A DNA stretch of 57,196 bases from Chloroflexales bacterium ZM16-3 (GTDB lineage Bacteria; Chloroflexota; Chloroflexia; Chloroflexales; Chloroflexaceae): assembly GCA_004138175.2 (NCBI GenBank), contig RYFE02000036.1:1-57196 (forward strand). The letters are read 5' to 3'. Positions 42,221-49,922 of this stretch are shown here, one piece after another (the stretch's first letter is position 1; every line of letters starts with the position of its first letter). The position numbers were made by a program, and so were the translations under genes. Below the pieces are notes generated by a model. It was not told where the DNA came from. It made no database searches and saw only the letters and a program-made list of their open reading frames with translations.

Positions 42221-44191
42221 TCATTCGAGATTGACGTACTCTTGCTTAACCAAAGCATCCTCAGAGACACCGGCGATGGTGAGGAGCTCGCCGATCAGGG
42301 CGGCACGCCGCTCAGCGTCGCGGCTGCTCCAGGTGCGGCTTTTGATCTCCATGTAGAGGTCGGGCTGCACCCCACGTCCGAGGGTGTCGAAGTTCACCGC
42401 GAAGTCGTGGTCCTTGTAGATGATCCGCCAGCGGCGGCGGCGCTTCTCGCGCTCCACCACCTGGTCGGGCTGGAAGTACTCGCGGTAGAAGCGCACAGTG
42501 TGGTCTGCCGGGGCGGTGTAGCGCGCCCGCGAGAGCACAATCGCCGAGGGCAAGTCGCCGCGCACTCCCTCGGCGATCAGGGTGATCGTGTACTTGGGCT
42601 GCGGGCGGGCGCCGGGGTCGGTGCGATGATCCTCGCGGATGCGGATGCGCTCGCCGTTGGCGAAGAGGAAGTAGGTGTCGTACTGGGTGCGCTCGCTGGC
42701 CTTGGTGATCCGCACGTCGGGGGAGCCGAGCAGGCGGGCGATGGCCGATTCGGCGCCGGAGTCCATGCGGCCCTTAGCTTGGATCTCGAAGATCTCGTCC
42801 TGCTGCACGCCGCCGATGGCCAGGATCTTGGCGAGCAGGTTGCGCTCGCGCCCGGCCAGGAAGGCGTTGATCCGCTCCGCGATGCCCTGCGAGCGCTGCA
42901 GGATATCGGCCTCGTCCAGGCTCAGCAGGCACCGGTCGCGCACCAGGAGTCGCCCGTCCACCAGCACATCGCGCACATCGGCGGCGCGCGCGCCGTAGAC
43001 TAGGTGCGAGTAGATCGCGTCGGGGCTGTAGGTGTAGCGCGGCGCGCTGTGGGGCAGGCCCAGCGTCACCACGGCGATGTCGGCGCGCTTGCCTGGCACT
43101 AGCGAGCCCACCAGGTGGTCCATGTGAATGGCGCGGGCGCCCCAGCATGTGGCCAGGGCGAACGCCTCGCGGGCCGGCACCGCCGTCGGGTCGCCCGAGA
43201 CGCCCTTGGGCAGCAGGGCGGCCAGCTGGATCTCGGTGAACATGTCCTGGTCGTCGTTCGAGGCCGGGCCATCGGTGCCGAGTCCGACCTTCACCCCCGA
43301 GTCGATCAGGCGCTTGTAGGGGGCCACGCCGCTGGCCAGCTTGAGGTTGCTGGTGGGGCAGGGCACCGCGCCCGCGCCGGCCTCGCGCAGCAGGCGCATG
43401 TCGTCCTCAGTGGCGTGGACGCAGTGGGCGGCGATACAGGGCACGTCGAAGGCGCCCACGCGCTTGGCGTAGCGGATGGGCGTCACCTCACGCTCGGCGA
43501 TGCTCTCGTCCACCTCGCGGCCCGTCTCCGAGAGGTGCGTCACCAGGGGCACGCCATACTCGGCGCAGAGGGCCGACGCCTCGCGGTAGATCTGGTCGGT
43601 GCATGTGTAGGGCGCGTGCGGGGCCACGGTGGGCACGATCCGCTCGTGGCCGCGCCACTGCTCCAGAAAGCGCCGCGAGCGATCCAGCCCCTCATCGAAC
43701 GAGGGGGCGTCAGGGGTGGGCAGGCGCATCACCGTCTGCCCGCAGATCGCGCGCATGCCAGCCTGGTCGGCCGCGCGGGCCACCTGCTCCTCGAAGTAGT
43801 ACATGTCCACAAAGGTCGTCGTTCCGCCGCGCAGCATCTCGGCGCACGAGAGCAGCGTGCCCACATACACAAACTCCGCGTCCACAAACTGGCTCTCCAC
43901 GGGGAACATATAGCCAAAGAGCCAGACATCAAGCTGCTGGTCGGCGACCATGCCGCGCAGCAGGCTCATGGGCACGTGGGCATGGCCATTGATCAGGCCG
44001 GGGATGACTGCGCACCCGGCGCAGTCGATCACCTCAGCGGCGACATAGCGCTCGGCCAGGTCGGCGCTCGGCCCCACGGCGACGATCTCGCGGCCGCGCA
44101 CGGCCACCGCCCCGCCGACAATAATCGTCCAGGCGGCGTCCATCGTCACCACGGTGCCGCCTGTCAGCAGCAGGTCGATGTTCTCGGGCAT
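42221..44191 (-). CDS. MTA/SAH deaminase-like amidohydrolase fused to a CYTH domain
   Basis: A 656-residue two-domain protein. Residues about 1-440 are a TIM-barrel amidohydrolase of the 5'-methylthioadenosine/S-adenosylhomocysteine deaminase group: GLINGHAHVPMSLLRG, THLSETGREVDES, AAHCVHATEDDM and GLGTDGPASNDDQDMF hold the metal ligands. About 460-656 look like a CYTH (class IV cyclase/thiamine-triphosphatase) barrel: FEIQAKGRM (EXEXK-like), RIRIREDH, KYTITLIAEG, DLYMEIKSRT and KQEYVNL. ATG 44191 has GGAGG just upstream. The deaminase part probably converts MTA or SAH. The CYTH substrate is unknown. Confidence 0.85.
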   Translation of the reverse strand: MPENIDLLLTGGTVVTMDAAWTIIVGGAVAVRGREIVAVGPSADLAERYVAAEVIDCAGCAVIPGLINGHAHVPMSLLRGMVADQQLDVWLFGYMFPVESQFVDAEFVYVGTLLSCAEMLRGGTTTFVDMYYFEEQVARAADQAGMRAICGQTVMRLPTPDAPSFDEGLDRSRRFLEQWRGHERIVPTVAPHAPYTCTDQIYREASALCAEYGVPLVTHLSETGREVDESIAEREVTPIRYAKRVGAFDVPCIAAHCVHATEDDMRLLREAGAGAVPCPTSNLKLASGVAPYKRLIDSGVKVGLGTDGPASNDDQDMFTEIQLAALLPKGVSGDPTAVPAREAFALATCWGARAIHMDHLVGSLVPGKRADIAVVTLGLPHSAPRYTYSPDAIYSHLVYGARAADVRDVLVDGRLLVRDRCLLSLDEADILQRSQGIAERINAFLAGRERNLLAKILAIGGVQQDEIFEIQAKGRMDSGAESAIARLLGSPDVRITKASERTQYDTYFLFANGERIRIREDHRTDPGARPQPKYTITLIAEGVRGDLPSAIVLSRARYTAPADHTVRFYREYFQPDQVVEREKRRRRWRIIYKDHDFAVNFDTLGRGVQPDLYMEIKSRTWSSRDAERRAALIGELLTIAGVSEDALVKQEYVNLE

Positions 44192-44455
44192 AGCCACCTC
44201 CATCTCTCTGTGTGTGGCCCACATTGTACCAGAGCCGGAGGGAGAAGATCAGGGGTGGCTTGTTGCCATCACCAGCACAAAGTCCTGATCGCCTCACACC
44301 AAGCGTTAAAGTCGCGCCGGAGGGGCGCTCCGCGCCGGTCGTCGGCCTGCGCCGATGCCGGACCCACCCGCGCAGACGGGCGGCTGGCCGCAGGCTCCCG
44401 TGACGCGGCTTCAGCCGCCAGCGACAATGCAACAGAAATGCGTTCGTTCGTACGA
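44192..44455. other. Intergenic region with multi-hairpin repeat copy 2
   Basis: The 5' flank of the deaminase gene, then at 44305-44430 the 130-bp multi-hairpin repeat (plus orientation) seen at 20620. Nothing else recognisable before the promoter at 44456. Confidence 0.75.
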
Positions 44456-44485
44456 TTGACACGGCGCACATGGGCAGGCTATTAT
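44456..44485 (+). promoter_or_regulatory. Strong promoter of the small Arg-rich gene
   Basis: TTGACA (44456-44461), 18 bases, TATTAT (44480-44485). A start near 44492 would give a transcript of about 270 bases ending at the terminator at 44720-44764. Confidence 0.7.
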
Positions 44486-44504
44486 GCTTGTGGCAAAGAT
44501 AACA

Positions 44505-44708
44505 GTGAGGCACACGTTGATTCTTTACTTCCCCGGAGCCGAGCGGCCCGCGCGTAGCCAGCACTCGCGTCGTCGCGCCCACTGTCGGCCCTCGCTGCAC
44601 ACCTACCGCCGCGCCCTCGCCCGGCGCTTCGGCCTGTGCGGTGCCAGCAGGCCGGCTAGGGTGCTCGACACCATCGCCCGTGAGCTGCTCGCCGCCCGCG
44701 TCGCCTAG
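44505..44708 (+). CDS. Small arginine-rich hypothetical protein
   Basis: The frame is open from ATG 44484, but that lies at the -10 box. With transcription starting near 44492, GTG 44505 (MRHTLILYFPGAERPARSQH, 67 residues) is the more likely start. The product is very basic (about one residue in five is Arg), without signal or membrane segment. The second half (HTYRRALARRFGLCG, VLDTIARELLAARVA) has strong GC3 bias, as real genes here do. I do not recognise it. The transcript might act instead as a small RNA. Confidence 0.45.
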   Translation: MRHTLILYFPGAERPARSQHSRRRAHCRPSLHTYRRALARRFGLCGASRPARVLDTIARELLAARVA

Positions 44709-44719
44709 AACGCAACAAC

Positions 44720-44764
44720 AAAGACGCCAGGGGCCGCGCTATGGCGCGAGCCCTGGCGTCTTTT
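44720..44764. terminator. Bidirectional terminator after the small gene
   Basis: AAAGACGCCAGGG (44720-44732) pairs with CCCTGGCGTCTTT (44751-44763) around an internally paired loop, with Ts on both sides. It serves the plus-strand small gene and the convergent sufE. Confidence 0.88.
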
Positions 44765-44777
44765 GACTCTCAGGCTC

Positions 44778-45206
44778 TTAGGGCAGGCGCAGGGCCTGGC
44801 GCTTCATATAGGCCAGGATGGCGCTGATCCCGTTGAGCCGCTGCGGGCTAAGCACCCGGTGCAGCCCCATCTCCTGGATGAAGTCTGCCGTTACGGCGGC
44901 CACCTGCTCGGGCGTGCAGCCACGCAGCCCCTCGGAGAGCAGCGAGGCGTAGCCCCTGGTGGTTGGTGCCTCTGCGGGCACATCGATGTAGAAGCGCACC
45001 CCCGCGCCCTCGCGCTCGGCGTAGACGAAGACCGGGCTCATGCACTCGTGAACCTGCTCCATGTTCTGGTGGCCCTGGAGCGCCTCGGGCAGTGGCGGCA
45101 GGCGGTCGGCGTACTCCAGCAGCAGCTCCAGCTTCTCATCGCGGTCGCTCGCGCTAAACTCCTCGACGATCTCGCGCAGGCGCGGCGGCAGATCTATCTC
45201 TGACAT
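44778..45206 (-). CDS. sufE: SufE-type cysteine desulfuration protein
   Basis: SufE accepts sulphur from the cysteine desulphurase SufS for iron-sulphur cluster building. The 142 residues include RLREIVEEFSASDRDEKLEL and the active Cys in VHECMSPVFVYAE (about residue 55). Then come GYASLLSEGLRGCTPEQVAA and a C-terminal LSPQRLNGISAILAYMK helix. The ATG at 45206 follows GGAGGAGGAG; upstream reading enters a repeat. No other suf gene is in the window. Confidence 0.92.
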   Translation of the reverse strand: MSEIDLPPRLREIVEEFSASDRDEKLELLLEYADRLPPLPEALQGHQNMEQVHECMSPVFVYAEREGAGVRFYIDVPAEAPTTRGYASLLSEGLRGCTPEQVAAVTADFIQEMGLHRVLSPQRLNGISAILAYMKRQALRLP

Positions 45207-45241
45207 CTCTACTCCTCCTCCGTAAGGGCGCAGCAGCCCTG

Positions 45242-45386
45242 GCTGCCGCAACGTCCTGGGGCGAAGCCCCAGACCCGGTTTTTTTGTTAGGTTTGGGCGG
45301 CGAAGCCGCCCAAACCTAACAAAAAAATTCTGTGGGGGCGGCGAAGCCGCCCCCACACCCCCACCGGGAGGTGACGTTGCAACAGC
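45242..45386. mobile_element. 145-bp hairpin element with GCTGTTGCAACGTC ends, copy 1
   Basis: Left end GCTGCCGCAACGTC (45242-45255) is the degenerate inverse of right end GACGTTGCAACAGC (45373-45386). Inside: GGGGCGAAGCCCC, a T-run followed by TTAGGTTTGGGCGGC / GCCGCCCAAACCTAA and an A-run, then GTGGGGGCGGC / GCCGCCCCCAC. No coding sequence. Nearly the same element is at 54564-54706. Confidence 0.82.
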
Positions 45387-45396
45387 CCCTACGCGA

Positions 45397-45735
45397 TCAC
45401 CGCCCGCCGCGCTGCTGGAGCAGCCCGATCAGCGCGTTCAGCACGCGGGCGCGGTACTCCGTGGCGGTGGCCACATTCCGCTCGTGAATCTCGAAGAGCG
45501 TGCCATCAAGCTCCAGGCCGCCATCGCGCGCCTCGCGCATCGGCACCACCGTCTTGCTGTCGCCGTCGAGCTTAACCATAGAGTAGGCTCCAGGGCGCTC
45601 AGTGTCCATGTCGGGCAGGGCCGTGGCGCTGGTGAGCACGTAGAAGGTCTTCACCTCCATCACCGCCGCATCCTGAATATAGGTGGCGACCTTCTCGGCG
45701 GCGGCGCGGATCGAGTTCTCAAGCTCAGTGGGCAT
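45397..45735 (-). CDS. Small protein homologous to the C-terminal domain of the caspase-like protease
   Basis: 112 residues, soluble. It aligns with the last 110 residues of the 685-residue protease in the same operon. Shared elements are IQDAAVMEVKTFYV against FEDAAHLEVETYVA, KLDGDSKTVVPMRE against ALDGDTQVLVPRRD, and LFEIHERNV against LWAIHLSMV. I do not recognise the domain otherwise. It lies 23 bases after the 248-residue gene, with AAGGAG ahead of its ATG. A paralogous domain encoded beside its host protein suggests hetero-oligomer formation or regulation; that is inference. Confidence 0.8.
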   Translation of the reverse strand: MPTELENSIRAAAEKVATYIQDAAVMEVKTFYVLTSATALPDMDTERPGAYSMVKLDGDSKTVVPMREARDGGLELDGTLFEIHERNVATATEYRARVLNALIGLLQQRGGR

Positions 45736-45758
45736 GGTCGTCTTGCTCCTTGGTGCAA

Positions 45759-46505
45759 TTAGGTGCGCATATCGGCGAGCAGCTGATCGACAAACTTCCA
45801 GGCGGCGGGCAGCGCGGTGACGGCTCCCACCGGCGAGCTGATCATGGTGGCAACAATGGTCGCGCCGCGCAGCACCGTGGTGAAGGTGCGCAGCAGCGCC
45901 GCCCGCGACTCCAGGGCCAGGGCAAGCGTGCGGCGGTGGAGGTCGGCCTGCTCGGCGCTCAGCCAGGCGGCCATAAGCGAGCGCACATCGCCCGTCCAGC
46001 CCACGCTGGTGCGCCCGATCAGCACCCGGTCAAGCTCGGTCTCCACCACCGCGTAGCTGGTTAGGGTCTCGTACACCTGGGCGGAGAAGGCGCGGAACTT
46101 CTCCTCGGCCTCGCCCCAGCCGGCGCTGACGGACTCGCGCAGGCCGAAGCTGGCCGCCCCGCTCTCGGCGGCGCGCAGCTCGCCCACCAGGCCCATCAGC
46201 TCAAGCTCGGGGGCGGGGGTGCGCCCGGCGGAGAAGCTGGCCCCGCCATTGCCCCTGGCCACCTGCTGCATGCGAGCCGTCGCCGTCTCCAGCGCGGCCT
46301 GCTGGGCGCGCAGGCCGCGCCCAGCCTCGTCCAGGGCCAGCCGCGCCTCCTGCGGGTCTGCCGACAGGCTCACCCGCCAGATTGGCGCACCCGCCTCGGG
46401 GGCACCACCGGCGCTGAAGGAGACCGGCGGGGCCGGGCGGGTTGTCCACGGGCCGGGCGGCGCGGGTGCCCCCGCCACCGGCTCGATCACCTCGAAGATG
46501 GCCAT
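45759..46505 (-). CDS. Unknown helical protein with hydrophobic C-terminal segment, middle gene of the caspase-like cassette
   Basis: 248 residues, not recognised. An N-terminal Pro/Ala/Gly-rich stretch (about 1-45) and long Ala/Glu-rich helices (about 50-200) lead to a hydrophobic stretch near the C-terminus (about 210-240: RGATIVATMISSPVGAVTAL). That stretch could enter a membrane. There is no signal peptide. It lies between the protease gene and its small paralogue, all on the minus strand. No clear ribosome site precedes the ATG; a CGCGAG palindrome sits directly upstream. Confidence 0.7.
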   Translation of the reverse strand: MAIFEVIEPVAGAPAPPGPWTTRPAPPVSFSAGGAPEAGAPIWRVSLSADPQEARLALDEAGRGLRAQQAALETATARMQQVARGNGGASFSAGRTPAPELELMGLVGELRAAESGAASFGLRESVSAGWGEAEEKFRAFSAQVYETLTSYAVVETELDRVLIGRTSVGWTGDVRSLMAAWLSAEQADLHRRTLALALESRAALLRTFTTVLRGATIVATMISSPVGAVTALPAAWKFVDQLLADMRT

Positions 46506-46527
46506 ATGGTTTGTTGGAGCGCAGGAG

Positions 46528-46555
46528 TAGGGGCGGCTCGCGAGCCGCCCCTACG
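46528..46555. repeat. GGGGCGGCTCGCGAGCCGCCCC palindrome inside the protease operon
   Basis: A perfect palindrome in the 59-base gap between the protease gene and the 248-residue gene. It could attenuate read-through within the operon. Confidence 0.85.
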
Positions 46556-46564
46556 GCTGTGGCC

Positions 46565-48622
46565 CTACTTTAATGCCCCCAGCATACCGGTGGCGGCGGC
46601 GGCGATAGCGCGGATCATCTCGGCGCGGTTGGCCTGGGCCTGCTGCACCATGCTCAGGTGGATGGCCCACAGCTCCTCATCGAGCTGGCCGTCGCGCCGG
46701 GGCACGAGCACCTGGGTGTCGCCATCGAGGGCCATCCTCGTCACCGCGCGCAGCTGGGCGCCGTCAAAGTTGCCGCTGCGATAGTTCACGTTGGCCAGAT
46801 CGTCGGCCACGTAGGTCTCCACCTCCAGGTGGGCGGCGTCCTCAAACGCCTGCTTGAGGGTCTCGCTCAGGCGCTCGGCGAACTCCTGGAGCGAGTCGGC
46901 GAGCTTCTTGACCGCCTCGCCGCCCTTCTCGCCCCCGCCGAAGAATCCGCCGAAGCTGGCCCCCGCGTCGCCGACCTGGGCCTGCACCACCCAGCCCTGG
47001 GGGCTGGCCCCTGGCACGCTCGGGACGCCTGGCACGCTCGGGACAGTCGGTGTGGGCGCGGCGGGTGCGACAGGCGCGGCGGGCTCCGCCGGGGCAGGCG
47101 GCGGCGCGACGCTCGCTATCGGGGCGCTCACCGATGGGATCGTCGCCCGCTCGGCCGGGGCCTGCTCAGCCCCAAGGTCGGCCAGGGGCAGCCGCACCGC
47201 CGGGTCGCCGATTACCACATAGCTGCGCGCATCGTTATGCTCCGTCCACTTAGTCGACAGCTCGTACGGATCCACACTGCCGCCCCAGTGGGCATTCTCC
47301 AGATCCTCCGTCAGCACCGAGGCCAGCTCGGCGTAGCGGTTGTTAAAAAACTCCAGCGCCCAGCCGACCGGCGCGCCGTCGAGCATCATGCGGCGCATGG
47401 CGCTGCTGAAGGTCTCGATCTGCCGCCCGCCGCTCGCGTTGCTAAACGAGAAGGTCCACGCCCGCTCGACGTGGCCGATCACTGCCAGCGCGCCGCCGTT
47501 GGGGTGGCCGAGCATGCGCTGCGGCAGCCGCGAGATAAAGGCGTGGGGCGCGATCGCCGACTGGGCGCCCTTCTGGTGCGGGAAGTCATCGTTGCGCGGC
47601 GTGCCCGCGCCGAAGCAGGCGAAGCAGAAGGCCACCGTGCCAAGCAGTCGCGCCCGCGAGTCGAGGTCATCGCCGGACAGGTAGAATTCCTGCGGGATCG
47701 GCCCGCGCCAGAGCCGCGGCCCCGGCCAGTCCTGACAGAGGATGGAGCCCTGGTGGTCGATCTGCTGTGGGTCGCCGTTATCGAACTCCACCCCGTGGCT
47801 GGCGGTGAAGAGCAGGGCCGGCGTCTCATCGCCGCCGAGGAGCTGGCGCAGCCGAGCCTTCCCGGCCGCCTCGCCAACCACCGTCTCGACCGCCCAGTCG
47901 CTGGCGCGCGGGTTCGCCTTGATCACATTGGCCAGCGGCAGCACCAGATCATTGGCGGCGCGCGTGGTGGCCACATCATCGTTGTTACGGACGCCGAAGA
48001 AGACCGCCTTGCGCGCCAGCTTCACATCGCCCCGCTCGGAGGAGACCACGCTGCGGGCGTAGCGGGCATACTCATCAAGGGTATCGAAGTGAATCCGCCC
48101 GACAGCGTACTGCACATCGAGCTGGTACTGGAAGCGGTAGGGGATCTGCTCCGGGTCGCCGACGATCAGCAGGTAGTAGGGGAACAGGTCGGGATCGACA
48201 GGGCCAGAGGTGGCGGCACCCTGTCGGCGCAGGAAGTCGGCCTTGCTCTCGCCGGGCCGGTAGCCGAGCGGGCCGCTGCACTCGCGGTAGCGCGAGCCAG
48301 CCTGCGTGCTGCGCCAGGCCAGCAGCTCGCCCATGGCCTCACGGATGGCCGCCGACTCCTGGCCGGCGGGAAAGATCACCCCCCAGCCCGTCTGAGAGAG
48401 ATCCTTCTCATTCACGCCCTCCTTAACCCCAAAGTCGCCAGACTTGGCCTGGATGGCGCGCCGCTTCAGTTCGGCCAGCTGATCCTGATCCGAGTCGAGG
48501 TTTGTGGGGCTCGGGTCATCGCCGCGGATGAGGGCGGCGAGCTGATCGGCGGTAAGTGGCAAACGTCCATAGGTTCCACGGCTCGCATTCACACCGTTGA
48601 AGAAGAGCTGTTCGCTGGCCAT
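46565..48622 (-). CDS. Caspase/gingipain-like cysteine protease with C-terminal accessory domain
   Basis: 685 residues, no signal peptide. YYLLIVGDPEQIPYRFQYQL and AVGRIHFDTLDEYARYA resemble C25/gingipain-type and CHAT-like clan CD peptidases. The probable dyad is His in ALLFTASHGVEFDNG (about residue 278) and Cys in VAFCFACFGAGTPRNDDF (about 337-340). A Pro/Ala-rich linker (about 505-560) follows the protease domain, then a helical/beta domain (about 575-685) shared with the 112-residue neighbour. GAGGA precedes the ATG. Its targets are unknown. Clan CD proteases in such cassettes often act in stress or phage-defence signalling. Confidence 0.82.
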   Translation of the reverse strand: MASEQLFFNGVNASRGTYGRLPLTADQLAALIRGDDPSPTNLDSDQDQLAELKRRAIQAKSGDFGVKEGVNEKDLSQTGWGVIFPAGQESAAIREAMGELLAWRSTQAGSRYRECSGPLGYRPGESKADFLRRQGAATSGPVDPDLFPYYLLIVGDPEQIPYRFQYQLDVQYAVGRIHFDTLDEYARYARSVVSSERGDVKLARKAVFFGVRNNDDVATTRAANDLVLPLANVIKANPRASDWAVETVVGEAAGKARLRQLLGGDETPALLFTASHGVEFDNGDPQQIDHQGSILCQDWPGPRLWRGPIPQEFYLSGDDLDSRARLLGTVAFCFACFGAGTPRNDDFPHQKGAQSAIAPHAFISRLPQRMLGHPNGGALAVIGHVERAWTFSFSNASGGRQIETFSSAMRRMMLDGAPVGWALEFFNNRYAELASVLTEDLENAHWGGSVDPYELSTKWTEHNDARSYVVIGDPAVRLPLADLGAEQAPAERATIPSVSAPIASVAPPPAPAEPAAPVAPAAPTPTVPSVPGVPSVPGASPQGWVVQAQVGDAGASFGGFFGGGEKGGEAVKKLADSLQEFAERLSETLKQAFEDAAHLEVETYVADDLANVNYRSGNFDGAQLRAVTRMALDGDTQVLVPRRDGQLDEELWAIHLSMVQQAQANRAEMIRAIAAAATGMLGALK

Positions 48623-48790
48623 AGATCCTCATCGGCTAATTTGAGAAAGCGCCTGGGGTAGCGGCAAGCCCCCTGCGCCCCCTCCCCAACGTGGGGAGAT
48701 GATGAGCATAGAGGGCTTCTCCCTTCCTGAAACCATTCACACTTCGTCGTTCGTCGAATCCAACGGGCAATAAACTTCTAGAGTGCTGTC
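48623..48790. other. Intergenic region, no gene
   Basis: Only fragments resembling the TTCGTCG / AATCCAAC repeat of 52030-52130 (48735-48785) are seen. Confidence 0.5.
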
Positions 48791-49600
48791 CTAATCGATC
48801 TGAAGGATATACCCCTTGCCGCGCACATTCAGCAGATAGCGCGGGGCGCTCGGGTCGGGCTCGATCTTCTGGCGCAGGTGGTGGATATGCGGCTTGATCA
48901 GCTCACCGGCCTCAAGCTCGCTCGTCTCGTAGCCCTGGGCGCAGCGCACCAGTTGGGTGTACGAGAGCATCTGGCTAGAGTGCTCGGCGAGGCAGAGCAG
49001 CAGGCGGAACTCGGTGGGCGTCAGGTTCAGCGAGCGCTCGCTGAGGGTCGCCGTCTGGTGCCATGTGTCCATCTGGAGCTGGCCGATCGTTACCACGCGT
49101 TCGTGGCCGCCCGCGCCCGCGCTCGCGCCCGCCTGAGCGGCGTCCTGCTGATGGGAGCCGCTATTGCCGGCGAGCGCCTGAACCGCCTGGCCGATCGTGC
49201 TGATCAGCGATGCCTGGCGCTGACGACGGCTGCGCTCGGCCAGCGCCGAGCCGACCCGATCAATGATCTGGGCCGGGTCGCTCGTCTTCAGCATATAGTC
49301 GAAGATCCCCTGGTGGATGCCCTCGATCGCCGACTCCAGAGAGCCGTGGCCGGTGAGGACGATCACCTCAGTGTCAAGCTCGCGGGCGCGCAGCGCCTCG
49401 ACAACCTGAATGCCATTGATCCCCGGCATCTGAAGATCGACCAGCATAAGGTCAAACGACTCGGCGCTGAAGAGCGACACCGCCTCCTCGCCGCTCGATG
49501 CGACCGTGACAGTGTGGCCAGCGCGACGAAGGAGGGCACTAAGGGTAAGACGAATGTTCTGTTCGTCGTCAACCACAAGAATGTTTGCAGAGTCACTCAT
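48791..49600 (-). CDS. OmpR/PhoB-type response regulator
   Basis: 269 residues: receiver domain (ILVVDDEQNIRLTL, phospho-Asp in LMLVDLQMPG, switch TGHGS, Lys in YMLKTSD), a linker of about 50 residues rich in Ala/Gly/Gln, then a winged-helix DNA-binding domain (LNLTPTEFRLLLCLAEHSSQ; YETSELEAGELIKPHIHHLR; LLNVRGKGYILQID). It is divergent from the GAF-kinase gene at 49923, its likely partner. GGAG precedes the ATG. Confidence 0.93.
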   Translation of the reverse strand: MSDSANILVVDDEQNIRLTLSALLRRAGHTVTVASSGEEAVSLFSAESFDLMLVDLQMPGINGIQVVEALRARELDTEVIVLTGHGSLESAIEGIHQGIFDYMLKTSDPAQIIDRVGSALAERSRRQRQASLISTIGQAVQALAGNSGSHQQDAAQAGASAGAGGHERVVTIGQLQMDTWHQTATLSERSLNLTPTEFRLLLCLAEHSSQMLSYTQLVRCAQGYETSELEAGELIKPHIHHLRQKIEPDPSAPRYLLNVRGKGYILQID

Positions 49601-49922
49601 ACAGTTTGCGCTCCAAGAAAAAAACCTCTATAGTTGCGCTCAGGAAGTTACGCCATCATAGCATGTGCGGCTTTACGGTGTCAACGCACCGCGTCGCCGC
49701 GCACAGAGCCGCGTCATTGTCGTGGGCGGCTAAAGCCGCGTCACGGGGGCCTGCGGCCAGCCGCCCGCCTGCGCGGGCGGCTCCAGCGTCGGCGCAGGCC
49801 GACGCCCGGCGCAGCGCGCCCCGCCGGCGCGACTTCCAGTCGCCAGCCGGGGGCGCAACGCGCCAATAATAACTCAGACGGTGTATTAGCTTTAGCCTTG
49901 GGTATTTGACAGGTGACACACC
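49601..49922. other. Divergent intergenic region with multi-hairpin repeat copy 3
   Basis: 322 bases between regulator and kinase genes. 49720-49855 is the 130-bp multi-hairpin repeat in minus orientation (compare 20620 and 44305). Promoters were not assigned with confidence; TATTTGACA near 49905 may contribute a -35-like element. No gene was seen. Confidence 0.7.

Noticed and set aside
45759-46505. Bacterial gasdermin as identity of the 248-residue protein
   Set aside because: Size and protease neighbour fit, but the sequence is helical and Ala/Glu-rich with no recognisable beta-rich pore domain or N-terminal lipidation Cys.
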